A stretch of 25,582 bases of DNA from an uncultured Oscillospiraceae bacterium (GTDB lineage: Bacteria; Bacillota; Clostridia; Oscillospirales; Acutalibacteraceae), in NCBI GenBank assembly GCA_900540305.1, contig UQFL01000025.1:1-25582 (forward strand), in the 5' to 3' direction. This document shows, one piece after another, positions 11,195 to 20,061 of this stretch. Made by a program: the position numbers and the translations under genes. The notes beneath the pieces are model-generated. The model saw nothing but the letters and a program-made list of their open reading frames with translations. It was not told the DNA's origin and searched no databases. Within the stretch, counting starts at the first letter, position 1. Every line of letters begins with the position of its first letter.

Positions 11195-12487
11195 TCACCT
11201 CTTAGCTAACAGATAGTTAATTGAAATATCACTTGGTATTATCACATCTTGAATTCCACTGTCAGGACCCTTGATATATCCTCCTTCGCAGTGAGATAAA
11301 TCATCTTGATTTGAACAATTTACTTCAAAGAAAATTTCTTTTCCTGCGGCCATTATTCTCATATTGAATGATACTATCGCATCTTCAGTGTTGAATAATG
11401 AAGATATAGAAGGGTTTATACTATATGATGTCGACCCGATATATATCTTAAGTCGTGGTGATTTTGCATATATAGTGCCTGAAAAAATTATTTCTGTAGG
11501 CATCAATTCCTTAAAAAAAATACCACCAGCTGAATCATATACATCACAAACTACGCCCCCATAATTTGCTGAACTGGGTGCGTCTGACTTTATAAACTTA
11601 TTATATTTGTTAAAATCCTCAGTAAACTCAATACACTCATTTATCTGATTTATGATGTTTTGCGTCAAAGGAACTTCACTATAACACCATGGTACTATGA
11701 TTGCATCGTCAGTTGAGCCAGTCCCCGAATCAATCATCATCATGCCGCTTCCATATGAAAATCCCATATCAGTATCATCATATAAGGGTATAAACCATAT
11801 TGGTGCTAATTGAGAAAAATTAGACATTATCTTATTCATGTCTTCCAATGCTTCATCAGAATTCTGCGGGCAAAAAATTGTTAACTTTTGGCCGTTAAGA
11901 ACTTTGACAATGTCAGCAATTTCCTTTTTGTCCTGCTCAGTTAAAACATAATTTTCTCCTGGTGGACCCTGTTCTCCCTGTGGTCCCGGCGGTCCAGGCT
12001 CGCCTTGAGGTCCTGGAGCACCGTTAAAATCGCCGTTGTCTGCCCTTTTCTGAATATCTTCGGCAATGCCCTGAGCGGTTTCAGCGTTCTGCTGAGCCTG
12101 CTGCGCATAGAGTTTAATTTGGTCCACCTCCGACGGTATCGGGTCGCTTTCTTCACCGCCATAGACCGTTTCCCTGTTAAAAAATACGCCTTTAGTGGTC
12201 GTTAAGCGAACATTTTCTCCTGTGCCTGCTACTGAGAAATAAACATATCCTGTATTGTCAACAGCTTCGTGCGGAACAACACAAGAGCCGTCTTCTGCGA
12301 AAAGCTGAGAATATATGCGTCTTGTTTTCTGATTTTTGAAATAGCCTGTTTTAATCAAGCTATCCCATTCTTCGGAAAAAGTTGCCTCGACTTTCACAGC
12401 GTTAACGGACTTTTCAACCGTCTGAACTTCAGTCTCATTTAAAACGGTTAATTCTTGCCCGTTAATATTAGCTTTAATTATTTTCAT
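11195..12487 (-). CDS. Collagen-like tail fibre / receptor-binding protein
   Basis: A 430-residue fibre protein. Residues 1-115 form a beta-rich head likely to dock on the tail tip. Residues 120-150 are a coiled coil (QAQQNAETAQGIAEDIQ). Residues 156-176 contain seven Gly-X-Y triplets rich in Pro and Gln, a short collagen-like triple helix. Residues 177-430 form a distal domain of unrecognised type with many aromatic and Ser/Gly residues, the likely receptor binder. The part of the gene encoding the distal domain looks more AT-rich than the head, as expected for swapped tropism modules. The start overlaps the spike stop (ATGA at 12484-12487). Trimer assembly and receptor role are inferred. 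Confidence 0.8.
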   Translation of the reverse strand: MKIIKANINGQELTVLNETEVQTVEKSVNAVKVEATFSEEWDSLIKTGYFKNQKTRRIYSQLFAEDGSCVVPHEAVDNTGYVYFSVAGTGENVRLTTTKGVFFNRETVYGGEESDPIPSEVDQIKLYAQQAQQNAETAQGIAEDIQKRADNGDFNGAPGPQGEPGPPGPQGEQGPPGENYVLTEQDKKEIADIVKVLNGQKLTIFCPQNSDEALEDMNKIMSNFSQLAPIWFIPLYDDTDMGFSYGSGMMMIDSGTGSTDDAIIVPWCYSEVPLTQNIINQINECIEFTEDFNKYNKFIKSDAPSSANYGGVVCDVYDSAGGIFFKELMPTEIIFSGTIYAKSPRLKIYIGSTSYSINPSISSLFNTEDAIVSFNMRIMAAGKEIFFEVNCSNQDDLSHCEGGYIKGPDSGIQDVIIPSDISINYLLAKR

Positions 12488-14697
12488 TCATTGGCACCCT
12501 CCTCAAATTTGTTTTTCATTTCGGATTGTAAATTTTCGATTTCGTTAATCAAAAACTGTACTGTTTTCACAAGCGGAGCTATTAACTCGCTGTATGTCAT
12601 ACTCCAGCTGTCACTTTCGCTGTCATAATTGTATACAGATGATTTGCCGATAGTTTTTTCTGCTACTTCAGCAACTTCGGGAGCCAAAAAGCCATTGTGA
12701 GGGCTGTCGGTATCCAAATCGTCAATCATATTGTATGAACACGGGTTAAGCCCTTTAATGAACTCTACTGCTTTGTCATCAAGAGTTTTAATGTTTTTCT
12801 TAAACTTTGGGTCAGACACCACATCAGGGTCATAAAATAAGAAAATTTTATTCCAACGGTGTGCGCTTTCCCCTATCTGACATGTTGTGCGTTCAGTTCC
12901 ATTCATATCTCTCGGCTGTAAGCAGCCTATATGTGTGTCAGAATTTATATACCAACTAACTTGTCTCCAGCGAGTTTCTCCGTCGGATGCCCTTGCTATA
13001 AACGGAAATCTTATTTCTTGCGTTCCTGATTCATCGTCGCTATTAACATTAATTTGGGGACAAGTAATATTTCCTTTACAAAAAATCCCGTTGCACTCGA
13101 TTATTCCGTCATCAGTAACAGTGAAAAGATATTCGGAAAATTCATCTGAGAATATTTTTATTAAATATGAATTACTTTCATTGCTTGTTGAAGAAATTTC
13201 AAAAGTCACTGAATATGGCGAGCCGTCAGGCTTCGTGTAACTCCATGTTTTGGTAAAGCCTTCGCTTGTTAAATCAAAGCCGGCTATGTTGCCTTTGTCC
13301 GCCTCAATTGCTATTCCTCGAATATACTGCCCAACAATTTCATCAGCAACCGTTCCTTTAGCCGTAATAGCTGTTCTCCAATTCCATTCATTTCCGTCTT
13401 CAGTACGCTCTTTAGCTATGAGGATACCCTGCGTTCCGATCGCAAGAGCTCCGTATAGTTCTGATTCAGGGTCCAAGTCTTCAAAAAGAATAGCTCTAGC
13501 AGCTTGTTTTTGAGCTGCGCTCGACTGTGCCCTAAGCTGAGCTAACGCACCGTTCAGAATTCCTTGAATCATTCCGGCGTTAATAGTTCCGTCGTTGTTC
13601 GTGATTTGGGAAACATTGTTATCAGTAAGGGTGTTATCGTTGAAATAATTCTGCTGAAACTGCCCTATTGTGATTTTTTCAGTCTTTTTGGACAGACAGT
13701 TATATGTAACTTTAATTGCCTGCGCTGATGTTTCAATACCCAACCTGCTATTTCGGCAGGTCACTATATCACCGAGCGAAATTTTTTCAAGCTCTTCGAA
13801 TTCGGAATACTCCTGTGTGTTTTGAAGAAGTATTAAATCAATTTCAAGGGTTACAGTCTCCTTGTCGATGTTTTCATCCGTGAACTTCAAATTGCAACGA
13901 CGAATCAATTCGTCCCTCAGCTGTTCTAAAGTTGGAAAAGATGTTTCATCTTCCTGCGCATCTTCTGCAAGCTTAACATCGTCAAGCTTAATAAGCTGAG
14001 AATATATAACAGGGTAATCATTGATATAAGGACTATCCACCCAAGGAGTTTCGCCTTCGAGCATATATCCGTTATATGCCTGCGGAATAATGCGGGTGCA
14101 GATTGCACTTGTATCAATAGTTTGATTAATCCCTGTAAGGTTTTTGCCGTATGAAATAACTACTCCGTTATCACTGCCCGCTTTTTGATTAACAATAACC
14201 TTGTAATTGTCGTAAATTATCTGGCCGCCCCAACGATTTGTAAACGAATTTTCACTATCGCCGTTTAACGCATATATAGCGTTTACATTTTGGTAATACG
14301 CAGTAGCCGTTTTGATAATATCAGAACTACAAGAATATTTCGTATTAGCAAAGATTTGGTTTAACGCTGATATTCCATTTGTCTCAGTGGGTCTGACATC
14401 AAACAAAAACACTTCATTTGCTGCATCAAGAAACACAGGGTATGCTATTACAGAAATTTCCGTAAGAGTTTTCTCAACATTCTTAATTCTATAAAGCTGC
14501 TCACCGTTCCAAGTAGGAACTTTAAGTACTCCATCCTCCTGAATAAACATCCATCTGTTTTCCTGGTCAATCGGATGTTTTAAATTCAAAACCCATTCGG
14601 CATTCAGAGTAGCTTCAATGGTGCATTCAGTTGGGAAAAGAACCATATTGCCGTTGCTTTCATAATTGCTGTTATTTGGTAAATATACTTGAATCAT
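12484..14697 (-). CDS. Tail spike / tail-associated protein with S74 chaperone domain
   Basis: A 737-residue tail-tip protein. About residues 1-370 match the prophage tail endopeptidase (Tal, gp21-like) family that forms the baseplate hub below Dit (opening with MIQVYLPNNSNYESNGN). The middle (about 385-600) is a beta-rich fibre. Residues about 625-725 are an intramolecular chaperone (peptidase S74): the SDPKFKKNI motif carries the Ser and Lys expected for self-cleavage, followed by GFLAPEVAEV and a YSELIAPLVKTVQFL helix. The chaperone would trimerise the fibre and cut itself off. It overlaps Dit by ATGA. The host-surface substrate is unknown. Confidence 0.86.
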   Translation of the reverse strand: MIQVYLPNNSNYESNGNMVLFPTECTIEATLNAEWVLNLKHPIDQENRWMFIQEDGVLKVPTWNGEQLYRIKNVEKTLTEISVIAYPVFLDAANEVFLFDVRPTETNGISALNQIFANTKYSCSSDIIKTATAYYQNVNAIYALNGDSENSFTNRWGGQIIYDNYKVIVNQKAGSDNGVVISYGKNLTGINQTIDTSAICTRIIPQAYNGYMLEGETPWVDSPYINDYPVIYSQLIKLDDVKLAEDAQEDETSFPTLEQLRDELIRRCNLKFTDENIDKETVTLEIDLILLQNTQEYSEFEELEKISLGDIVTCRNSRLGIETSAQAIKVTYNCLSKKTEKITIGQFQQNYFNDNTLTDNNVSQITNNDGTINAGMIQGILNGALAQLRAQSSAAQKQAARAILFEDLDPESELYGALAIGTQGILIAKERTEDGNEWNWRTAITAKGTVADEIVGQYIRGIAIEADKGNIAGFDLTSEGFTKTWSYTKPDGSPYSVTFEISSTSNESNSYLIKIFSDEFSEYLFTVTDDGIIECNGIFCKGNITCPQINVNSDDESGTQEIRFPFIARASDGETRWRQVSWYINSDTHIGCLQPRDMNGTERTTCQIGESAHRWNKIFLFYDPDVVSDPKFKKNIKTLDDKAVEFIKGLNPCSYNMIDDLDTDSPHNGFLAPEVAEVAEKTIGKSSVYNYDSESDSWSMTYSELIAPLVKTVQFLINEIENLQSEMKNKFEEGANE

Positions 14698-15413
14698 AAA
14701 GCCCTCCAGTTTGGTATAATCTTAATTGTTGAATCATCAGAGGGCTTTTGGACCTGAATCAAATTTACGCCGTTCTTTAAAAACAGGCTTTCAAATTCGC
14801 CTTGAGTATTTTGATTGATTAATGCCCCTGAATCTGTTCTATAAACAAGCATTAGCGAAGTATCTATCGTGGCGTTTTGAGCCACATTAACAGTAAACGA
14901 ATTTCCGTTAACAGTTAATGTGAACACCCCTTCGCCGGCAAGCTTATATATAGGAGTAGCGACATAAAAATCGTTCTGTATACTTTCAGGCAAATCAATT
15001 TCGTTTTTCCCTGCCGATAAATAGGTAAATGGTTCACAGGTACAAGTTATATCAAATACACCGATTTTTTTCGATGCTCTTTCTATCTCGGAGCACTGAA
15101 TAATTTGCGTTTTATAAAAAAAATCAGGGTCATCGTTAAAAATCAATTCACCTTTTTGATTAGACAAAAGCCAGTTTTTAACTTTTCTGCTTTCATAAGC
15201 AAAAGTATCAGGTGATGTTGACATAAAATTGCATTCAATTTTGATTTCAACAGGGTCATAAGTGCCTTCGTCTATCACTAAAACACCGTTTCTTCCCGTT
15301 ACAGTCTGTTGTGAAACTCTTTTAACCGGTGCCGGTATGTTTGGACGCCTGACGGCGAAAACGCCCAAATCGGACGCATTCACTCCGTTGATTGAGAAAT
15401 CATATTCACGCAT
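14694..15413 (-). CDS. Distal tail protein (Dit)
   Basis: A 239-residue siphovirus tail-tip component that would form the hexameric ring joining the tail tube to the spike hub. The opening MREYDFSINGVNASDLGVF, followed by RRPNIPAPVKR and TGRNGVL, is typical of the Dit N-terminal domain; the second half is a galectin-like beta domain. ATG 15413 is preferred because it has AAGG close upstream, overlaps the tape-measure stop by 8 nt and starts at the conserved domain edge; the longer reading to 15467 runs inside the tape-measure gene. It overlaps the spike gene by ATGA. Confidence 0.87.
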   Translation of the reverse strand: MREYDFSINGVNASDLGVFAVRRPNIPAPVKRVSQQTVTGRNGVLVIDEGTYDPVEIKIECNFMSTSPDTFAYESRKVKNWLLSNQKGELIFNDDPDFFYKTQIIQCSEIERASKKIGVFDITCTCEPFTYLSAGKNEIDLPESIQNDFYVATPIYKLAGEGVFTLTVNGNSFTVNVAQNATIDTSLMLVYRTDSGALINQNTQGEFESLFLKNGVNLIQVQKPSDDSTIKIIPNWRAL

Positions 15414-17655
15414 TAGCCTTAACAAGCCCCCTTGAAACAGCATATGCTGTTTGTTGATTAGTAACATACTTTTGTGTAGTATTTGAAATTATTTTTCCGT
15501 CTAAATAAACAGGTGTTGTGAATAAAAGCTCTGTGGGTCCCACGCCAATATTTTTAACATCAGCATTTATACTCATACCCGTTTGAAGTTTAGATGCTAA
15601 ACTGCCTGCTGCTTTTTCAAGTTTATTTTCGTTTGAGTAAATTCCCTTAGTGAGCACATCTATCATGTCGGGCATCCACTGAGGCACCTTTGTTAATGGT
15701 CCTTCATCAGGAACGGAGAAATGCAAATACGAACTGATTGTATCTGCCACTCTCAAAACCGCATTTTTTATACGATTAATCATAGAAATGATTCCGTCAA
15801 TGATATTTTGAATGAGGTCTTTTCCCCACTCTTTAGCTTTTCTTCCTGCATCTGAATTGCTAAACCCGTTAAACAAAGCAGAAATGATTTTCGGAACAGC
15901 ACTCAGCAATTGACCTATATTCTGTATGAGCGCTTGCGCCAATGTAACAAGCAGCTGCACCGCTACAGGAACCAGCTGAGGCAAGAGATTGATTAATGTA
16001 GTAACAACATTTGAAATGATTATTGGCAACATTTCTAATAATTTAGGAGTTGCTCCAATCAAACCTTCGGCAAGAGCAAGGATAAGCTCCAAAGCTGCCA
16101 TTATTAAATTGCTCAAGGTGTCCGGGTTAGTAAGTGTTTCAACAAGCTGAAGAATTATACTGACTACCGTAGGAATCAACTGAGGGAGTTGTTCAGTTAT
16201 TGACTGCGCCAAAAAGATAATGATTTGAAGTCCTGTTTCCAACAAGCTCGGCAAAGCATTCAAAATCCCATTAATCAATGTAAATAGTATTTGGCAGCCT
16301 AATTCTAATACCGACGGTAATGCTAGAATAATGGAATCCAAAAGTTGTGGAATTAAAGAACTTAAAATTTCATTAAGTATCGGCAACATTTCATCAATTT
16401 GTTCTATGAACGATGTTGCCATATCTGCAAGACCTTCACCTAGGAGCCCTGCCGATTCTGCACTTCCATTAAGTGCACCCGTCAATCCCTCACCGATTAA
16501 TTCAACCCCTGGGGTGATAGATTCAATTATATCTGCCCCTATATACTTGAATGAAGTAGACACAGGCTCTAAGGCTTCTCCCAATCCAGCCGTAGCATCA
16601 GTAAGTTCGGACTGGGCTTTTCTCGCATCAATTATTGCTCCGTTTGCAGTTTTATAATTTTCTGCCGCCTCTGCATACAATCCATTTAAAGTATCAGTGA
16701 TATATGTTGCTCGCTCTTGTTCCGAGTTCATTGAGGCAAGGTTTTTATTAAACTCATCTTCCGAGACTCCGGCCCAGTTCAACGCATCGGCAAGAACTCC
16801 TGTAACTGTACCTGTTCTCGCAGTCTCGTTTGCCGCTTCAGTTAAGCCTTCAATTGGAAGAGAATCACCGAAAGTTCCCCACAAACCAGCACATATATTT
16901 GTCCATTTTTGCAATTCTTCCTGATTTGTTGTCAGCTTTGCCAAATGGTTTACTGCCTCAACGCTTCTGTCCTCTTCACCGAGAACTGAATAGAATTCCT
17001 TATATGTATCTGTTGCCGTTTCCTGCGACAATCCAGCAGATTTGAAAGCCGTTTCAAGCTTCCCCATATCTTCACGATATTCTCTTGTGCTTTCGGTTAT
17101 ATTATTTATCGCCGATACTGCTCCGACTGCCGCCGTTCCTATTGCCGCCACGCCTGCTGCAGCGACTGTGGCTCCTATTTTAATTCCACTTGCAACACTG
17201 CTCAACTTGCTTGTCTTATCAGCAGCAGTAGTTGCAGAATCGCCCATATCATCAAGTGAAGTGTCAACATCATCAACAGCATTATCCATATTCTCAAGAG
17301 CCTGTTCATTTTGTTTAACCTGGCTCTTCAATTTGTTCAAGTCTGTTTCTGTATTGTTGAGCACTCTTTGCCACTTCTGTGTTTGAGTTGCGCTATCCCC
17401 GTACTCTTTTTTTGCGAATTCAAGCGCTTTTTTTACCTCTGTCAGCTTTTTTTCCTGTTGCTCAATACTCTTGTTGAGCACCTCATTTTTAGCCTTTAGC
17501 GCCTCTTGACTGTCCGCATTATCTTCAAATTCCGAAGCAGTTTTCTTCAGTTCTGAATCCAAAGTGCGCAAAGTCTCATTAATTGAATTCAAACTACTAC
17601 GAAATTCTTTTTCTCCGTCAAGACCTATTTTCGGACCTATGGTATAACTGGACAT
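15406..17655 (-). CDS. Tail tape measure protein
   Basis: A 749-residue protein that sets tail length and is ejected with the DNA. Residues about 20-125 are a long charged coiled coil (ELKKTASEFEDNADSQEAL). A Gly/Ala-rich hydrophobic stretch lies near 155-185 (GVAAIGTAAVGAVSAI), followed by the central TMP domain (about 190-370). Residues about 395-600 repeat an amphipathic LLPxLL-type pattern, the putative membrane-active part. At roughly 0.15 nm per residue, a tail near 110 nm is expected (inference). Its ATG overlaps the stop of the chaperone's -1 frame (TAATG), linking it to the frameshift product. Confidence 0.92.
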   Translation of the reverse strand: MSSYTIGPKIGLDGEKEFRSSLNSINETLRTLDSELKKTASEFEDNADSQEALKAKNEVLNKSIEQQEKKLTEVKKALEFAKKEYGDSATQTQKWQRVLNNTETDLNKLKSQVKQNEQALENMDNAVDDVDTSLDDMGDSATTAADKTSKLSSVASGIKIGATVAAAGVAAIGTAAVGAVSAINNITESTREYREDMGKLETAFKSAGLSQETATDTYKEFYSVLGEEDRSVEAVNHLAKLTTNQEELQKWTNICAGLWGTFGDSLPIEGLTEAANETARTGTVTGVLADALNWAGVSEDEFNKNLASMNSEQERATYITDTLNGLYAEAAENYKTANGAIIDARKAQSELTDATAGLGEALEPVSTSFKYIGADIIESITPGVELIGEGLTGALNGSAESAGLLGEGLADMATSFIEQIDEMLPILNEILSSLIPQLLDSIILALPSVLELGCQILFTLINGILNALPSLLETGLQIIIFLAQSITEQLPQLIPTVVSIILQLVETLTNPDTLSNLIMAALELILALAEGLIGATPKLLEMLPIIISNVVTTLINLLPQLVPVAVQLLVTLAQALIQNIGQLLSAVPKIISALFNGFSNSDAGRKAKEWGKDLIQNIIDGIISMINRIKNAVLRVADTISSYLHFSVPDEGPLTKVPQWMPDMIDVLTKGIYSNENKLEKAAGSLASKLQTGMSINADVKNIGVGPTELLFTTPVYLDGKIISNTTQKYVTNQQTAYAVSRGLVKANA

Positions 17656-18265
17656 TAACGCACCTCCTTAACAGGGATATATTTTCCTTGTTGAACATCC
17701 TCCTTTGCCAATCCGTTTGAAATTTGATAAATGGAAATCAAATCATACAGATGATTCAATGGCATACACGAGAAGTCTTTATATGGAATTCCTAATAAAT
17801 ACCCCCAATAATCAAGCCAAGCTAACGGTGTTTTTTCGTTGGCTGTTTTTTTTTAGAAATTGTTTTGATTTCGTTATCTGTGGTTATACACTTGAGAACT
17901 GCATCGACAAGATTTTTAAAATCGTCTGTATTTTCCGCACCTACCTGAATTTCATCGGAAGTAAGGTACTGCCATGCACCGTTTTCATCAACAGCGTCGT
18001 TTGGCCTTGTTCGATTATTGCTTTCAAAACGATTTTTATATGCGGCACCCTGCCTCATTAAAATTTCAGCAAGAACTGAAACGCATTCAATTGCATCAGA
18101 GATGATTTGAATCTGTTCATCCTCACTCAGTTTATTGATTTGAGCACCTCGGAACTTCACAAGAGGTTCAACCGCTTCTTTAATAGCGCCAATTTGTTTT
18201 TTTGCTCCAAGCGAAAAAACAAGTGGGTAGAATTTTCCACCCACTTTTGCATAAAACACATTCAT
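17655..18265 (-). CDS. Tail assembly chaperone, -1 frameshift product (gpG-T-like)
   Basis: The upstream frame (18265-17822) contains nine A's on the minus strand (17854-17846), read as AAA AAA AAA before CAG. Slipping back one base on A AAA AAA opens a frame that runs 63 more codons, from ACA at 17846 to the TAA at 17655-17657, without interruption. The extension (starting TANEKTPLAWLDYWGYLLG) is rich in aromatic residues and looks like real protein. The fused product would be about 203 residues, as for lambda gpG/gpGT. The extension would recruit the tape measure protein during tail assembly. It ends exactly at the tape-measure start. Confidence 0.82.
17822..18265 (-). CDS. Tail assembly chaperone, short form (gpG-like)
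   Basis: A 147-residue protein between the major tail protein and the tape measure, the standard place for the gpG-type chaperone. It starts MNVFYAKVGGKFYPLVFSLG, a tail-chaperone-like N-terminus, and is mostly helical with a charged C-terminus ending KKKQPTKKHR, a tail produced by the A-rich slippery site itself. It begins 3 nt after the tail-tube stop. It should coat the tape measure transiently and be absent from mature virions. Confidence 0.84.
   Translation of the reverse strand: MNVFYAKVGGKFYPLVFSLGAKKQIGAIKEAVEPLVKFRGAQINKLSEDEQIQIISDAIECVSVLAEILMRQGAAYKNRFESNNRTRPNDAVDENGAWQYLTSDEIQVGAENTDDFKNLVDAVLKCITTDNEIKTISKKKQPTKKHR
17846..17854 (-). promoter_or_regulatory. Slippery site for -1 ribosomal frameshift
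   Basis: On the minus strand this is a run of nine A's followed by C, giving the heptamer A AAA AAA in the correct frame. It sits 8 codons before the frame-0 stop. No strong downstream hairpin was traced by eye; the A run alone may suffice. Confidence 0.8.
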
Positions 18266-18268
18266 TTG

Positions 18269-18916
18269 TTAGCCCTCCGCCTGTTCTGAGGTTACCGATA
18301 ATGGAGCCTCAACACCGACGCCGAGAACATCTTCAAGAAATTCAAGAGCCGCCGATTCACTTTCAAAATCCGAAAACCACTGCCAAGGATGATTTCCATT
18401 CTCAGAAACTTCATCCGAACGCATTATCGAACCTGTAATTGACGGCGTCTGCCATTCAACAGTTTCACCCTTTGTAGTGGCAGCATTTTCAGGAATATTG
18501 AATTTAACCTTGGGGAAAACAACAGCTCTATAAAACGGAACACCGTCAAGCTGATGAGTTTCGATTATTCCCACTCCCTTCGGTGCTCTTTTCATATCAT
18601 CATCATAAACAATGACCTTAGCTGTTTTGTCTTCGCCGTAACTCTTTTCAATTTCTTTTATTCCGAGTATAAATTTACTAACTTCGGGCGTTAAATCATC
18701 AGTACCCAATGTTAATTCTCCGCTTTGGAAAGTACCACCGTCCGATTCTTTTTCTTTATCATCAGCATAAAGTTTACTTTCCTCGCTTGTTGTCCAAGAA
18801 GCACCATACTCTACAGCGGAACCTGCTACCACACCGCTGTGATAAGAAACAGTGTTGTTTTCTTTTTCGTAATTGTAATCACCGACTACCGGTGAGGTTA
18901 AACCTTTAATTGCCAT
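18269..18916 (-). CDS. Major tail protein (phi13-type)
   Basis: A 215-residue protein forming the tail tube by stacking of hexameric rings. It begins with AIKGLTSPVVGDYNY, and the strand-rich middle (ESDGGTFQSGELTLGTDDLT, then FYRAVVFPKVKF) is typical of the phi13/TP901 family of major tail proteins. The C-terminus (WFSDFESESAALEFLED) is an acidic extension ending in LSVTSEQAEG. It lies 2 nt after the gp10-like gene. One of the most abundant virion proteins, so expression should be high. Confidence 0.88.
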   Translation of the reverse strand: MAIKGLTSPVVGDYNYEKENNTVSYHSGVVAGSAVEYGASWTTSEESKLYADDKEKESDGGTFQSGELTLGTDDLTPEVSKFILGIKEIEKSYGEDKTAKVIVYDDDMKRAPKGVGIIETHQLDGVPFYRAVVFPKVKFNIPENAATTKGETVEWQTPSITGSIMRSDEVSENGNHPWQWFSDFESESAALEFLEDVLGVGVEAPLSVTSEQAEG

Positions 18917-18918
18917 GG

Positions 18919-19419
18919 TTACAACTCCTTTGTTATTATTTTGTTGAATTCATCTTCAAGAATTTTTTCTGTTTGTTTTCGATTTGCATTAACCGTGTTT
19001 GTGATTACTGGATTTCTTTTTAAAAAAGATGTGCCCTTTTCAAGTGAACGAATCAATAACACATTCGGAATCCCATTTGGATGCGATTGCGTAGGATAAC
19101 TTCCGTAGCCATCAAATCCTATTTTGACATTAAGAAAACCGTTGTCATTACTGAAACCTGCAATTCCAAGTCCGTTAATCAAATCCTGCTTTTGCACACT
19201 CGAAATGCTTTGCAATTTAGAACCAGGAGCCGCATAAGGCGGCAAACCTTTCTTGCCGTCTACAACCTCAAGTGATTTCAAGGCGGCATTAATTTTCTTT
19301 ATCATAAAGCCTGATGCCTTATATATAGCCGGCTTCATATAATTGCTCAATTGTTTCGAAACGTTTTCGAATTTATCAATTGTAACGCCTACGCCTTTTC
19401 CGACAGTCATTTTCGCCAT
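18919..19419 (-). CDS. HK97 gp10-like neck/morphogenesis protein
   Basis: A 166-residue basic protein. The family core has an N-terminal helix (YMKPAIYKASGFMIKKINAA), a loop with PPYAAPGS, and a C-terminal block (KIGFDGYGSY, GIPNVLLIRSLEKGTSFLK) typical of the HK97 gp10 family, which acts at the head-tail junction or in tail completion. ATG 19419 overlaps the preceding stop (TAATG), with GAGGTGGAAG upstream; an internal Met4 is an alternative start. Confidence 0.82.
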   Translation of the reverse strand: MAKMTVGKGVGVTIDKFENVSKQLSNYMKPAIYKASGFMIKKINAALKSLEVVDGKKGLPPYAAPGSKLQSISSVQKQDLINGLGIAGFSNDNGFLNVKIGFDGYGSYPTQSHPNGIPNVLLIRSLEKGTSFLKRNPVITNTVNANRKQTEKILEDEFNKIITKEL

Positions 19420-19733
19420 TACACTTCCACCTCGAAAGAATATTTCAGATAATTTGTTTCCGTGTCATATTCGCAGTTGCTAAGGTAATAAGAAACTTTA
19501 TATTTCTTAAATGTATTTTCCAGTTCCGAAACTAAACTTCTGTTGCTTGGTTTTGACAAGTGAACCTCAACAGAATATTTTAACGAACATTCTTTTTTGC
19601 AGTCATCTGCAGCAAGTTCACTTCCCTCCTGTTCAGGAGAATACACAATGTAATCTTTGGTTTTGCTTATTGCATAAAATTCAGAAACATTCTGCGTTAC
19701 TTCAAGCAGTATTTCTTTAATTGATTTTGTCAT
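19419..19733 (-). CDS. Putative neck / tail terminator protein
   Basis: A 104-residue protein of mixed charge, starting MTKSIKEILLEVTQNVSEFY. It has several predicted strands in the second half (SLKYSVEVHLS, LKYSFEVEV) with a helix between, the alpha/beta layout of tail terminator (gpU/gp17-like) proteins. No exact family is recognised. It lies between head closure and the gp10-like gene; terminators more often follow gp10, so this order is slightly unusual. ATG 19733 is chosen over TTG 19745 because GAGAGG would abut the TTG. It overlaps the preceding gene by 17 nt. Confidence 0.62.
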   Translation of the reverse strand: MTKSIKEILLEVTQNVSEFYAISKTKDYIVYSPEQEGSELAADDCKKECSLKYSVEVHLSKPSNRSLVSELENTFKKYKVSYYLSNCEYDTETNYLKYSFEVEV

Positions 19734-20061
19734 ACGAGTGTTCAATCCTCTCGAGAGACAGTTTCATAATTTTGATTCCGTCTTCATTAGTAGTTGGCTG
19801 AATCATTCTTACAAGAGCCTGTGACCCATCTTCAAATTCAGCAACATCATTAACACGCACGGTATCATCAAAATATGTTTCGCAAACTGCTGATATTGTT
19901 TGTCCTGCCTGCTGCGAATAGAAAAATTTACTAATGCCTATTTCGCTATAGCTGAAACAAAATTCTGTCTTAAAAGCCAATGCGGCCACCGGAGTTTCTC
20001 CGGAAGCCGCACTGTTGGTTACTTTATAAATTTTTAAAATGCCGTCATCATAAGTTTTCAT
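19717..20061 (-). CDS. Head closure / stopper protein candidate
   Basis: A 114-residue, strand-rich protein between the gp6-like connector and the neck proteins, where SPP1 gp16-type head closure proteins lie. Strand pairs such as GILKIYKV, KTEFCFSYSEIG and IKIMKLSLERIEH suggest a small beta barrel. ATG 20061 is taken rather than TTG 20064 because the AAAGGG ribosome site is 7 nt upstream. It overlaps the connector gene by 14 nt. Assignment is by position and size more than motif. Confidence 0.62.
   Translation of the reverse strand: MKTYDDGILKIYKVTNSAASGETPVAALAFKTEFCFSYSEIGISKFFYSQQAGQTISAVCETYFDDTVRVNDVAEFEDGSQALVRMIQPTTNEDGIKIMKLSLERIEHSYDKIN

Noticed and set aside
12005..12205. Plus-strand ORF opposite the collagen-like stem
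   Set aside because: Produced by the GC-rich Gly-Pro codons on the other strand; no start signal.
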